64,000 bases of DNA from Curvularia sp. ZM96 (taxonomy: Eukaryota > Ascomycota > Dothideomycetes > Pleosporales > Pleosporaceae), in the NCBI GenBank assembly GCA_022457065.1, contig JAJGBQ010000004.1, positions 1,736,001-1,800,000 of the forward strand. Direction: 5' to 3'. The position numbers and the translations under genes were made by a program. This document shows positions 10,241 through 20,391 of the stretch, piece after piece. How positions within the stretch are numbered: position 1 is the stretch's first letter; each line of letters begins with the position of its first letter. A model generated the notes under the pieces. The model ran no database searches, was not told the DNA's origin, and saw only the letters and a program-made list of their open reading frames with translations.

Positions 10241-12070
10241 ATGCGCGACCTTACTCTAACCTCTGTTCTCACGGCCTCCGCCCTGCTCGTCAGGCAAACT
10301 AGAGCCGTGGCCGTCAACCCACTCCCCAAGCCAGCCAACATCACCTGGGGCAACTCAGGATGCTTCTCAGTAGGATCAATCAAGCTCGATGGCCCGGACA
10401 ACCAGCTGCTTTCTGATGCATTCAGCCGGATGACAAAGACGGTGACGGACTTGAAGTGGATCCCTGCAGGTGTTGAGGCGCCCATCAGATCCTTTGAGCC
10501 TTTCCCCGGTAAGGGTGCAACCAAGAAAAGGAGCAGGCGGGCGGATCCTTCAGGTTCAGCCGGCAACTGCACGGGAACAATCAGCACCGTCAAGGTCGAC
10601 ATTGCAAACACCAATGCTCAGCTCCAACATGGCGTCGACGAGTCCTACAAGCTCGAGCTTGCCGCTGGATCAGATAGCGTTCAGATTTCCGCCGAGACCG
10701 TCTATGGCGCCCTTCACGCTTTCACTACTATGCAGCAGATTGTCATCAACGATGGTTCTGGCAAGTTGATCATCGAGCAGCCCGTTTCCATCGAAGACAA
10801 GCCTCTCTACCCCGTCCGCGGTATCATGATCGACTCCGGCCGGAACTACATTTCCAAGGCCAAGATCTTTGAGCAGATTGACGGAATGGCGCTTTCCAAG
10901 CTCAACGTCCTCCACTGGCACATGGTCGACTCTCAATCCTGGCCCGTGGAAATCGAGGCTTACCCAGAAATGACCAAGGATGCTTACTCTGCAAACGAAG
11001 TCTACACCCAATCCGTTCTCAAGGAGATCATTGAGTACGCTGCTGCCCGCGGTGTGCGTATCATCCCGGAAATCGACATGCCCGGTCACGCGAGCTCTGG
11101 CTGGGAGGAGGTTGACGAGAAGATTCTGACCTGCCAGAACAGCTGGTGGTCCAACGACGACTGGCCTCTCCACACAGCTGTCCAGCCCAACCCAGGCCAA
11201 CTCGACATTCTCAACAACAAGACGTACGAGGTGACCGGCAAGGTCTACAAGGAAGTCGCCTCCATTTTCCCCGACAACTGGTTCCACATTGGCGGTGACG
11301 AGCTCTTCATCAACTGCAACAACTTCTCTTCTCTCGCCCGCGATTTCTTCGCCAGCGGAAAGACCATGAACGACCTCTACCAAGTCTGGGTCGACCGTGC
11401 GCTCCCCAACTTCCGCTCCCAAGTCAACAAGACCTTCGTCATGTGGGAAGACGTCAAGCTTTCCGCCGCTGTCGCTGCCTCTGGCAACGTCCCCAAGGAT
11501 ATCATTCTGCAAGCCTGGAACAATGGCGTTAACCATGTCTCCAACCTCACCAGCCAAGGCTACCGCGTTATCGTCTCCAGCTCCGACTTCATGTACCTCG
11601 ACTGCGGCTTCGGGGGCTACGTTACCAACGACCCGCGCTACAACGTCATGGTGAACCCCAACGCCGCCGACGGCGTACCCAACTTCAACTGGGGCGGCAA
11701 CGGCGGCTCCTGGTGCGCCCCTTACAAGACCTGGCAGCGCATCTACGACTACGACTTCACCTCCAACCTGACTGACACGCAGAAGAGCCTTGTCCAGGGT
11801 GCCATTGCTCCCCTCTTCGGCGAGCAAGTCGACTCCGTCGTTATCAGCCAGAAGATCTGGCCTCGCGCTGCTGCCCTCGCTGAGCTCGTCTGGTCCGGTA
11901 ACAGGGACGCAAACGGCAAGAAGCGCACGACTGAGATGACCCAGCGCATCCTGAACTTCAGGGAGTACCTCGTTGCAAACAACGTTCAGGCTACGCCGCT
12001 GGTACCAAAGTACTGCATGCAGAACCCGCATACATGCGACTTGTACCTCAACCAGACTGTTATTCAGTAG
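10241..12070 (+). CDS. Secreted beta-N-acetylhexosaminidase, GH20
   Basis: Intronless, 609 residues from the ATG after an AAC-rich leader. The frame is open upstream, but this ATG starts a clear signal peptide (first about 22 residues, LTSVLTASALLV). A GH20b-type N-terminal domain with a dibasic KKRSRR processing-like site near residue 90 precedes the TIM barrel. The barrel contains RGIMIDSGRNY, LNVLHWHMVDSQSWP, IIPEIDMPGHA and the catalytic pair in HIGGDE (Asp353-Glu354). The enzyme uses substrate-assisted catalysis to remove terminal GlcNAc from chitooligosaccharides or glycoproteins. Extracellular or wall-associated chitin turnover is the likely role. Several N-glycosylation sequons are present. 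Confidence 0.95.
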   Translation: MRDLTLTSVLTASALLVRQTRAVAVNPLPKPANITWGNSGCFSVGSIKLDGPDNQLLSDAFSRMTKTVTDLKWIPAGVEAPIRSFEPFPGKGATKKRSRRADPSGSAGNCTGTISTVKVDIANTNAQLQHGVDESYKLELAAGSDSVQISAETVYGALHAFTTMQQIVINDGSGKLIIEQPVSIEDKPLYPVRGIMIDSGRNYISKAKIFEQIDGMALSKLNVLHWHMVDSQSWPVEIEAYPEMTKDAYSANEVYTQSVLKEIIEYAAARGVRIIPEIDMPGHASSGWEEVDEKILTCQNSWWSNDDWPLHTAVQPNPGQLDILNNKTYEVTGKVYKEVASIFPDNWFHIGGDELFINCNNFSSLARDFFASGKTMNDLYQVWVDRALPNFRSQVNKTFVMWEDVKLSAAVAASGNVPKDIILQAWNNGVNHVSNLTSQGYRVIVSSSDFMYLDCGFGGYVTNDPRYNVMVNPNAADGVPNFNWGGNGGSWCAPYKTWQRIYDYDFTSNLTDTQKSLVQGAIAPLFGEQVDSVVISQKIWPRAAALAELVWSGNRDANGKKRTTEMTQRILNFREYLVANNVQATPLVPKYCMQNPHTCDLYLNQTVIQ

Positions 12071-12860
12071 ACGAGTCACTAGGAGACAGGTAATGTGAGG
12101 GAAATTTTGATGGTTTTAGTGCGGGTTGAAAATAAACACAACATTCTGTGCTTTTGAGGGTGGATTACATAGTTACTCTCTCACATATCTTCTGCCTATT
12201 TCGGCTTATGTCAATACTTTTTTTTTTCCTCACGACATTTGCATTTTCAAACACATGATACACAGCGATTGTCTTCTCGCTTGAAATGAGAAACGATTAC
12301 AAATATTTTTCTTTGTCCCATGCTTGCATTTGTTAACAACAGTGTTTGTATGTGCTAGTTAGTTCACTAATGCAAAGACAACGTGCTGTCGATCCTTTCT
12401 TTTTCCCGCGAATTCACGCGCTTCTATTGAATGAACTACGGACACTGCAAAGCCACGTCCGAGGCGAAGACGGAAGGAGTTTCCCTCGAGCTGGGTAAAT
12501 CCAAAATAACAATAAGCGCTAAACGCAGTCTGTAACGAGGCGTTAAACTTTCGCTAGGAAAGCGATGCAGACGATAATGTGATTCGTTAACCTTGGTATT
12601 GACAATACGCTATCAGGAAAAAAAAGCAACATGAAACAGTGAGAAAAAGGAAATGTACATAAAGGCTATAATGCCTGTCCTCTGCCCCCTCTCAAAGCAG
12701 GCCTAACTTCGTTAGCGACTTCCGTACGGCTGAGAACCTTGTTCAAGTCCTGGTGATACACAGACGACATCCCCACTGTGCAAACTGAAAACAAGTACTT
12801 GTGGTTGCCATGGCGGACACGGGTGTTGCCGTCCATCGAGCATGTCGTCGCCTGTAGCCT
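12071..12860. other. Intergenic region between GH20 and a small minus-strand gene
   Basis: AT-rich, with a run of ten T near 12219-12230. It probably carries the 3' ends of the two convergent genes. No frame is supportable. Confidence 0.5.
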
Positions 12861-13257
12861 CTACGATGTCGTCGTCAAGTGCTTGGCCGCAAGCACCTCT
12901 TGTGCTGCCTGTAGCTCGGGAGACGTAACCTCCGTCCCTCCCAACTTGCTTGAATGGTGTGACGATGATGATGATGAAAAAGGCTTTTTCAATACATTCT
13001 TGATCTTCTCGCTCATAGGCTTTTGGTGCGTAGAGCCGTCGGCCGAGTCATTTGTACCGGATAGATCAAGGACTACTGGCTCTGCGAAGACATGAGTATG
13101 AAGTCTTGGAAGATCTATCGATGCGCACCAATCTTGACAAAAGTGCAATGGAAGTATGCTGAAATATCTGGGGCTTACGGACCTCGGAACTGGGCACTAG
13201 TGTCTGAATTTGATGCAGAGGTGCTGGTGTTTTCAGGAAGGGCGCCGACTGGTGGTT
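12861..13257 (-). CDS. Small spliced hypothetical gene (last two exons)
   Basis: The last exon, 12861-13081, and the preceding one, 13179-13257, join in phase across a 97-nt intron with a GTAAG donor and TTCGCAG acceptor. The upstream exon is itself preceded by CTAATGCATCACAG, a good branch point plus acceptor, so at least one more exon lies upstream. A candidate ATG is at 13394. The 99 readable residues run from NHQSAPFLKTPAPLHQIQ to LAAKHLTTTS. They include KPMSEKIKNVLKKP and a run of six serines, and look soluble and partly disordered. I recognise no family. The agreeing phases and good splice signals are the support; the start is unknown. Confidence 0.45.
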
Positions 13258-13749
13258 CTGTGATGCATTAGCATACTGTTGTCTCCTGTATCACTGTCCT
13301 ATCTTGATTTGTACTGTCGGCCAAAATCTCAAAACGAATCACAGGCAGTCGCTAAATGGGACAACACACCTCGGAATTGCACACTTTCGTCCATGATGGT
13401 TGTGATTTGTTTCAACGCAGTTGACAAAGCAATATGTCCAAGATATTCCGTTCCGACGTATCTAGCTTGCCTGTGCGGAAGGGCGAAGCGGTGCAGTAAT
13501 ATACGAACGTGCTTGCGCTACGTCACCTGCTGACCGAGCGTCTGGGCACATTGTGGCTGTTCCGTATTCAGATGATTAGATGCTTGGAAGTCGCTTTTAC
13601 TAAGTGGTTGGCAGACGCGTCCTGCCCCGCCCAGCCCATCCCGTATGGCACCGCTTGAGTTCCAGACTTTGAACCCTGAAAATCGGCACCGTCTGGGCCG
13701 GCCGCCTATCAGAGGTGTTCTGGCTCGATCCCAATACAGACCCTGAGAT
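13258..13749. other. Short intergenic region, 3' of the HET locus
   Basis: It may include the first exon and promoter of the small gene to its left (ATG at 13394 on the minus strand). Nothing else is supportable. Confidence 0.4.
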
Positions 13750-15562
13750 CTAACTTTCTGGGCATGTCGATCGAAAATCAGGCTGAAGGCCACGGCTGGA
13801 TTTGGATGACTCGGATGGTATGCAACCCGTTCTCATAGTGTAGGCACGGCAGACGAGCCCTTGCATGTTGTCATCGTGTCGAAGGTAATGGCTGTCCGGT
13901 AGGAAGTCAAGATGAATACCCGTCATCATACAGTCGTTCTCTGCGATAGTGTCGTGTTGTGGAGAGATGATTGCATTGTTCAGAACCATGCGCAGTATTA
14001 TGTCTAACCCTTTACTTTCATACAACCTCAAGGGTTTGAGAACGCTGCGTAGGTCTAACCAACCGTCAGTGACAGCACCCGTAGTATCTTCAGTCGCATA
14101 GGATAGTACAACATCCACGACTTGTATTCAGCTCTGGTCGTATGGAGGCAAGCATTGTTGAATGGCTCCATCCACGGACGCCCAGGACCAACTCGGTGCC
14201 CGATAAACTAGCGGACGTGGCTGGAGACTCGTTGAAGGCACACACCATAGCAGTGAGTCTTCTAGCCGGCTACGCCACATGCCCGCCACGTATTTATCGC
14301 TAAGATGAGCCATGAAGAACTTGGCTATACCTGAGAGTGCAATCAACTTGTCACTGGGAACGGTCAAGTCCATCTTACTGTACGCAGATACAATGCCGAA
14401 ATTCCAGGAGGATATCCATGCCTTCTGAGATTGAGCGCGTGGCGCAGACTGATTTCCCTTTTCCCATGACTTCATGGCTATCACACTCTCGTCCGGGAAC
14501 CCATCAGGAATGGTCTCACATGCTAGGAGCTCTTTGCATTCCCAAAAAAGTTGGTCCTGACAGAAGTAAAGGGCCCGCGGAGCGAGACAACGCTCTTGCA
14601 ATACCCAACCACGGTTATTGAGGGGGGATTTTTCCAGATTGCGTGACCATAGATGATGATCCATCAGTAGACAATCAGTGAACACGAAACCCGGCTCAAT
14701 GTCTTTTACGTTGACTGTTACATGCTGACGACCCACACGTAGTGGAAGGTGGTGTCTGAAAAGTCCTTTGGTACTGTCTTCAGCATCTGCCGCACAAATA
14801 TTGAGGTAAGAATGCAGGTACACCTTATGCATCAGACCTGCTTCATGATACCAATCACGAAGATCGTCGCCCTCTTGAATGATACAAAGTGAATCTATCC
14901 ACAAGTATCTTATATCGAGTCTTCGGGATACTTGTATGGCTTCTTGGAATATTTTTGGAATATCGTCCATTGAGAAGCGGTGATTGGGATTGGATGCCAT
15001 GGACCGCGTAAGCTGCAGAGGCTTGTAGTTACCCCAACGATGGCTCAAAGTAGCGTAAGGACCATCAGTAGACTTCCCTGTTGTGCTTATGAGGCTTATA
15101 TAGTCCTCATTCCCATAGGATTCGGCTACGTGCAAAAGACGCGTGGGGTACCATGGGTTATCACATTGGTAGGTGTTGCATTGCTGATGTGATTGAACGC
15201 AGTCTTGCAGCCACATACCAGCCATCCGCAAGGACGCAGTCGAAGAGGTATCGTCAGCGGTGAAGCTACCCTCTGTCGGAGCATTCTGCACATACGCACT
15301 TGTTGCTTGATGACCAGCATATGAAGTGTCATGTAAGCGGGAGAAACCATGCATTTTTTTCCCGAAGAAAATAGCCATCGATAGTTCGTAACTCAGGCAA
15401 CCAATTAGCATTATATGTGATTTTGAAAGAGAAATTTTCTAACATCAGCTGGGATGATAGTTGTGCAAAAGTGATGAAGCCAAACGGTGGGCTAGTGTTG
15501 ATAGCGTCTGCATTGTCGCTGGATTTCAAAGCACGCAGTGAATCCTGTTGGGAAGCAGACAA
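13750..15562 (-). pseudogene. HET-domain (heterokaryon incompatibility) gene, disabled
   Basis: The central frame (from about 15353 to TGA at 14128-14130) has the full HET core: YATLSHRWGNYKPLQLT, then FQEAIQVSRRLDIRYLWIDS, LCIIQEGDDLRDW and a NNRGWVLQERCLAPRALYF block. After the TGA the same frame continues without change to 13750, with a typical HET-gene C-terminus (SYATEDTTGAVTDGWLDLR and beyond). The TGA is therefore an in-frame nonsense codon inside the gene. On the 5' side the likely N-terminal part (up to 15562, ending GYFLREK) is in another frame, and the switch falls on seven T at 15354-15360. HET proteins trigger cell death when unlike hyphae fuse. Two breaks argue for a dead allele; a missed intron could explain at most one. 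Confidence 0.7.
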
Positions 15563-15881
15563 ACTCTCTCAAGTTGGTTGATAGATAGATAGAATATCCG
15601 TTAGCGGCTGCAGCAACGAGCGATTCGCATGTCAAGTGGTGACCACACTGATGGTGACATCGTCAGTAACCTACGACGGGCATTTTCTATTCGTTACTTA
15701 CGTTCACATGGTATGTCTGTATGTCACTCCGGGAGCTCTGCTGATATGACTCTGTTCCGATAACGTGACGGCGGTGTTGCGGGACACCGATACATGTTTC
15801 GCATAGCATGTCTGATATGTAATTCTGGAGAGGTTGGTGTAATTGTTGAGAGGATGACCAGGCTGCAGTTTTGTAGCTCCA
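15563..15881. other. Short intergenic region
   Basis: This lies between the HET 5' end and the RMI1 3' end, both on the minus strand. It should contain the HET promoter. No gene is seen. Confidence 0.5.
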
Positions 15882-16568
15882 TCACCCCGCGTTTTGTTGC
15901 GCCTGGGCAGCAGCCTTCAGCCTCTCTTTCCTCCCCTCCTTCCAAGCCTTGTCGAGAGCCTCAATCTTCCCGCCCAAAACCTGAACACTACCTGGCTCAA
16001 GCATGATAACTCCCCTTCTAACATCAATGTCCTTGAGAAGAAGTTTGGTGCCGATAGTCATATTTATGTTGAGTTTGTCGATACCTTTTAGATCTATCGC
16101 ATAGATCTTGAGGGCTTTGGCATCTTGTAACAGAAGCTTGAACGGGCCTTTACTTTGTATAGGCGCAGCAGCCTCGGCGGCAGCTTCATTTTCTTGCTCG
16201 ACTACACGCACAATCTCTCTTCCTTTGGTCGTCTCACCACGTTCTTTCGCCTCGATAGCCTCGACTTGCGACCAGCGTGAATGTCCAATATCCTCAATAT
16301 CGAGCACTTGACATACAATAGGGCCAGGAATAAGGCGGGACTTTGTTGTTCCAGTGAGCACATCTCTAGGGAACACCGTATTGGATGGCTGGTTCAGGGA
16401 CGTTGTGATATCGGTTGCTAGTAGGCGGAAGATTGACGTTTGCTTGATGGCAGGTAGTGGGGTATTTGGTCGAATGGTGGAAATGAAGCTCTCCAGCCAG
16501 GCTGCCGCTGGATAGAGATGACGAGCGTTGAGGTGCTGTGTTAGCTCAGCTGCGATATTAGCTGCCAT
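15882..16568 (-). CDS. RMI1: RecQ-mediated genome instability protein 1 homologue
   Basis: Single exon, 228 residues, close to the yeast Rmi1 length (241). The start chosen is the first ATG, encoding MAANIAAELTQHLNARHLYP; the upstream open codons have no ATG. The N-terminal helical part contains HLYPAAAWLESFI. The following OB-fold has PGPIVCQVLDIEDIGHSRWSQVE, KGPFKLLLQDAKALKIYAID and GTKLLLKDIDVRRGVIMLEP, the standard RMI1 pattern. It ends in a Lys/Ala/Gln helix. Rmi1 works in the nucleus with Sgs1/BLM helicase and Top3 to dissolve double Holliday junctions. It is divergent from VPS51 across only 185 bp, so the two probably share a promoter region. Confidence 0.9.
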   Translation of the reverse strand: MAANIAAELTQHLNARHLYPAAAWLESFISTIRPNTPLPAIKQTSIFRLLATDITTSLNQPSNTVFPRDVLTGTTKSRLIPGPIVCQVLDIEDIGHSRWSQVEAIEAKERGETTKGREIVRVVEQENEAAAEAAAPIQSKGPFKLLLQDAKALKIYAIDLKGIDKLNINMTIGTKLLLKDIDVRRGVIMLEPGSVQVLGGKIEALDKAWKEGRKERLKAAAQAQQNAG

Positions 16569-16753
16569 TATTAAAGTCAATTGGTTACAGTGCTCTGTTG
16601 TGTAATCAAACAATGTATATGCGGTGAAAAGTCATGTGTGGTACAGGGTGGCCGACGCGACGCGTAGAATGACGTGGGGCTCTTTCCTCGGCCCTTCACA
16701 TGAAGCTCAAACTCGCACTCTCAACGCCAAATCCCCAATTCACATACAGCAAT

Positions 16754-17639
16754 ATGTCAACAATAGCCTCTCCCCGCGCCAGCTCCTCCATTCGCAGTCC
16801 CTCCCTGACCCGCACCTCCATTGATAGCAGCTCGTCGCATCGCCCCCAACAGCCCACCCGCCGTAACCGCGCCGCCCTCCGTGAGTTCTACGGCATTAAA
16901 ACAGCCCCCAAAGATACGACCCCCGATGTAAGGATATCTGAGGAGACCGCGACGAACCCATTGGGGCCGGAAGAAGATGAGACGCTGACGGAACTGGATG
17001 CTTCTGACTTCAACGCTGAGGCCTACGTCGAGGGCTTGCTTGCAAGAGAGGGGCTAAAAGGCGTGTTGAAAGTAGAAGCCGATCTGATATCACGTACGTT
17101 TGCTTGCGCAAGCTACACAGGCACATGAGCACGGATAGCTAATCAGAAGCACAGAAATCCGGAATCTAGACAGCGATCGCAAGTCTCTCGTTTACGACAA
17201 CTACTCCAAGCTCCTCTCCGCTACTAGCACCATCCGCCGCATGCGCGGTAACATGGATCCTCTTGCCCCTACTACACACACCCTCGGCCCCGCCATATCC
17301 CATATTGCTGAAACAGCCGCTTCCTTGTCATCGTCGTTACAAGAAGGTCACCAACCCAAACAAGAGGGCTTGGGGATCAGCATGCGAGGAGAGCAAGACG
17401 GGCAGGAAAAAGCGGAGGCTGACAAGAAGCGGAGGCAGAAGGAAACCGTCAAATGGGTGCTCGACACGCCAAGACGACTGCAAATACTGGTTGATCAGGA
17501 GCGCCAAGAAGAAGCAGAAAAGGAATGGGAACAAGTGAGTAGCATACTGGAGCAGTGGAAAGGCGTCACTGGTGTTCAAGAGCTTAGGGAACGGTGTGAA
17601 GCGATCATGCACGATGAAGAGAGACAAGACTCCGAGTGA
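16754..17639 (+). CDS. VPS51: GARP complex subunit Vps51 homologue
   Basis: Exons 16754-17093 and 17155-17639 are joined by a 61-nt intron (GTACGT..GCACAG), giving 274 residues. After a Ser-rich start, RRNRAALREFYGIK leads into the Vps51/Vps67 region: DFNAEAYVEGLLAREGL, VEADLISQIRNLDSDRKSLV, YDNYSKLLSATSTIRRMRGN and a coiled coil. The C-terminal half is charged and helical. Vps51 links the Golgi-associated retrograde tethering complex to the SNARE Tlg1 for endosome-to-Golgi transport. The stop follows TCCGAG, and a GTGAGT overlaps it. Splicing there to 17696 would extend the protein, so an alternative longer form is conceivable. Confidence 0.82.
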
Positions 17640-18652
17640 GTTACAATGACGTCTGAAAAGCTAGACTTGTTCATCCGTTCCACTGCTGTCCTCAGAACGC
17701 CAAAAGAAAAGGTTCTGGGCTTTGGTAGAACTGAGCGCATGCAGACTTGGCGCCCAGTACCTATCCTTTTTCCAAACCAAACATGCGGGAAAACCAACGT
17801 CCACCAGCTTCTGCATGATGAGCTACGAAGACGACAAGAAAGTGTGGGGAAAGGCACGCGGCGGGTTCCGCGAGATCGCGGCACAGACAGGCGCCGATCG
17901 AACTATTCTTCAACAAAGCCACATTATGAGGCTTCGAAGGAGCAAAGATATAGCAGAAAGCACCAAATCAGCACTTCCATGCCAAGGTCTTCTCGTATGA
18001 TGTAACCAACAACCAACTGGACAAAGAACTGGATCAAGATTATGCGTACTCGCAAGCTGCGTGTGCCAAGTAGACGCACAGCACGCTGGTGGAAATGATG
18101 TCTCGCTTGGGCCCAGTCCAAGAGTCAAGATAGTTTTGTTAGTCGAGGGGTGCCGATCTCCGGGCGCCCGCTTCCGATCTAATGCATCGCTGTGCAATGA
18201 CACATGTTGAACAGGCAACATAAGAGAGTAGCGTAATGTGGAATACGCGAAGAGAAAGAAGAAAAGGTTTGTTTTCTGTGGCTTTGCCAGCAGAAGAGAA
18301 TGTTTGTATTGGTAGAAGTAAAAGAATTGATAAATTTGTACAAATGTTGTGGAAGTCGGCGCGTTTCTTGGTTATGCAGCGCTCGTGGTATCAAATGCAA
18401 TAACGCCAGTCTATGATGCAAAAAGGGGGAACCTTGCCTTATTTCCCCCTGCTCTTGAAGAATGCCCCGTGGGCTGGAGAAAACAAAGGAAAGAAAGCAA
18501 TAATAGTAACAACAAATGTTGGCTGACTTGTCAGCTAATGAATGTAGCCGAGCCTGTTCGCTCGAAAAAGGGAAACGGTTCCAACGCGCCCCCTCCCGGG
18601 TCCGTTTATTGACGCCACTTCATGAACCAAAGAAAAAAGAAACAGAGTAGGT
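17640..18652. other. Convergent intergenic region VPS51 / Mpv17-like
   Basis: An open frame at 17722-18000 (about 92 codons) could be an alternative last exon of VPS51, but the phase from the only good acceptor does not fit it. Otherwise this is 3' untranslated sequence. Confidence 0.45.
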
Positions 18653-19630
18653 CTAGGCGGCGCATTTCTCCATGACTTGTCCGTGGTGTGCATTGGTGTG
18701 GACAGTCATGACGTTGGCTGGTGCAACGTGTCCTGCAGCACGCTCCATCTCCTCCTCGGCAGCGGCTTGCTGATTTAGGAGGTTCAGATATGTTTGCCAG
18801 CCAATGGCAACGACACCGCCAAAAATGCTTCGGTACTGGATCGGAACGTAGGTGAAGCTGAAAGCGGTGACTGCAGGCCAGATCTTGCAGCTGTTCCACC
18901 AGCTGGTAGGCACAGTGTTTTTGATGCGCTCGATAATCTCGGGAAAGGTGCCGCCGGAAAGGAGTGTCTGCATGCCGAAGAAGTAGGAATTGAACAGTGG
19001 AGTAAAGAATGCTTGGTTGATGAACACCTGTGCACAACGTCAGTATACTGCAAGGATACGTGTGCATGGGTAAAGGTATCGTACCTTGATGGATAGAGAG
19101 AGCGTCTTGGACCTGTAGTTGAAGCTGTTGGACAACCACAGGAACCACCTGTATGATGGGATTGCGCTCAGTCCTCCGATGGCTAGGGCGCGCACTGTGC
19201 GAGACCAGTCACGATCATCACTCCATTGTTGCACCCAGCCTTTCTCGTCGGTTTCGTCGGCTTTCTCCTGCTGAGCAGAAGGTTCGGGCTGGGTGATACT
19301 CTGGGCCACACAATCTCCAATGAAATAGATTATGAGTGAAGAGACCAATTGGGTCATATACGGTCTCCTTTGCTGCACGCGACCATATGCCCGAAAAGGT
19401 TCCACAATAGGATCGAGCCACAGCCAGCTGGGCCCGGGAATGGTACGCGCGGTTGCGGCGGAAGTCTGACCTCCCTCTGGAGTCGTGCTGTTGTATCGGC
19501 GAGAGGCATTGGAAGGGTGAAGACGTAGGCGGGCGCGCTCGAGGTTGGAGGTATTTCCGGTGTTGCGAGACGGGACGTTGGGGATGCGCCTCAGTCCGAC
19601 GCGGACCCAGGCGCTGGAAGGGGCGATCAT
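18653..19630 (-). CDS. Mpv17/PMP22-family membrane protein (Sym1-like)
   Basis: Exons 19085-19630 and 18653-19027 are separated by a 57-nt phase-0 intron, giving 306 residues. The first about 60 residues are rich in Arg/Ser/Asn with few acids, which suits a mitochondrial presequence. The body has RAYGRVQQRRPYMTQLVSSL, a helix with IGDCVAQSI, then RALAIGGLSAIPSYRWFLWL and PTSWWNSCKIWPAVTAFSFT followed by YVPIQYRSIFGGVVAIGWQT, the Mpv17 C-terminal signature. Four membrane helices are expected. Yeast Sym1 is an inner mitochondrial membrane protein needed under heat and ethanol stress. The long insert EPSAQQEKADETDEK between helices looks lineage-specific. A peroxisomal location is the alternative. 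Confidence 0.9.
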
Positions 19631-20391
19631 GATGGCAGAATGTGTGAGGTCGTGTAGGTTGGAGCAGGCATCAGAAATATGAACGAGTGGAAGCCATGGT
19701 GTGCTGTTTGTATTATGAGCTGTCACGTAAGGCGCATGCGCTGAGTAGTGTTCCCCGAGTGTCGGCGCACAAATGTTGGGGACGCACGTCGGGGGCGCGC
19801 GGATAGACTCGGCTTAGTCACGCACGCCATTGCGACCCAGCCCTGCCCCAGTCTGGTCCAGACGGGCTCCATCCATTTTGCCCCCGGCAACGGCCAGAAC
19901 CAAGGACATGCCTTATGCTACTCTTCTCGTTGCACCCACCGTCTGCTAACACCGACCTGCGACACCCGTCCGCTGTCGCTCTATCAGCGATCCGTCCCTC
20001 GCCGAGTTGACCGGACAGCTTACAGGTAAGACGTCAGCGGCCGAGCGTGGCAGATGGGGCTTCCCGACACGTAGCCCCTGGCTACTGACGAGGCTCAGGG
20101 CTCCTGGGAGAAGAGGTGGGTACACTAGCATGACGAGCACAATGCCAAAGAGCACAGCCATTGAAGGAAAGAGGCATTTAATTCAATCGTGGCCAAGGCT
20201 ACGTATGTACATGAGAATCGAAAACAAGCGGTGCACATGCCGGTCCTAGGCGGCAAGCCCACTTGATACTACATACTAACGACAGATGCTCAAAAAGTTC
20301 CACAACCCAAACTTCCCCACAAGAATACCTGCCGATGCTAACCGCGGCTTTTGTGTGCTTCGACATGGTCGTTCACCACTCGCACTTGCAC
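19631..20391. other. Intergenic region, Mpv17-like promoter / AA9 3' end
   Basis: No supportable gene. The left half is GC-rich and should drive the Mpv17-like gene. Confidence 0.5.

Noticed and set aside
10670..12079. 469-codon frame opposite the GH20 gene
   Set aside because: It is a shadow of the C-ending codon bias of the GH20 gene; the translation is Val/Glu/Asp/Gly-rich without domains.
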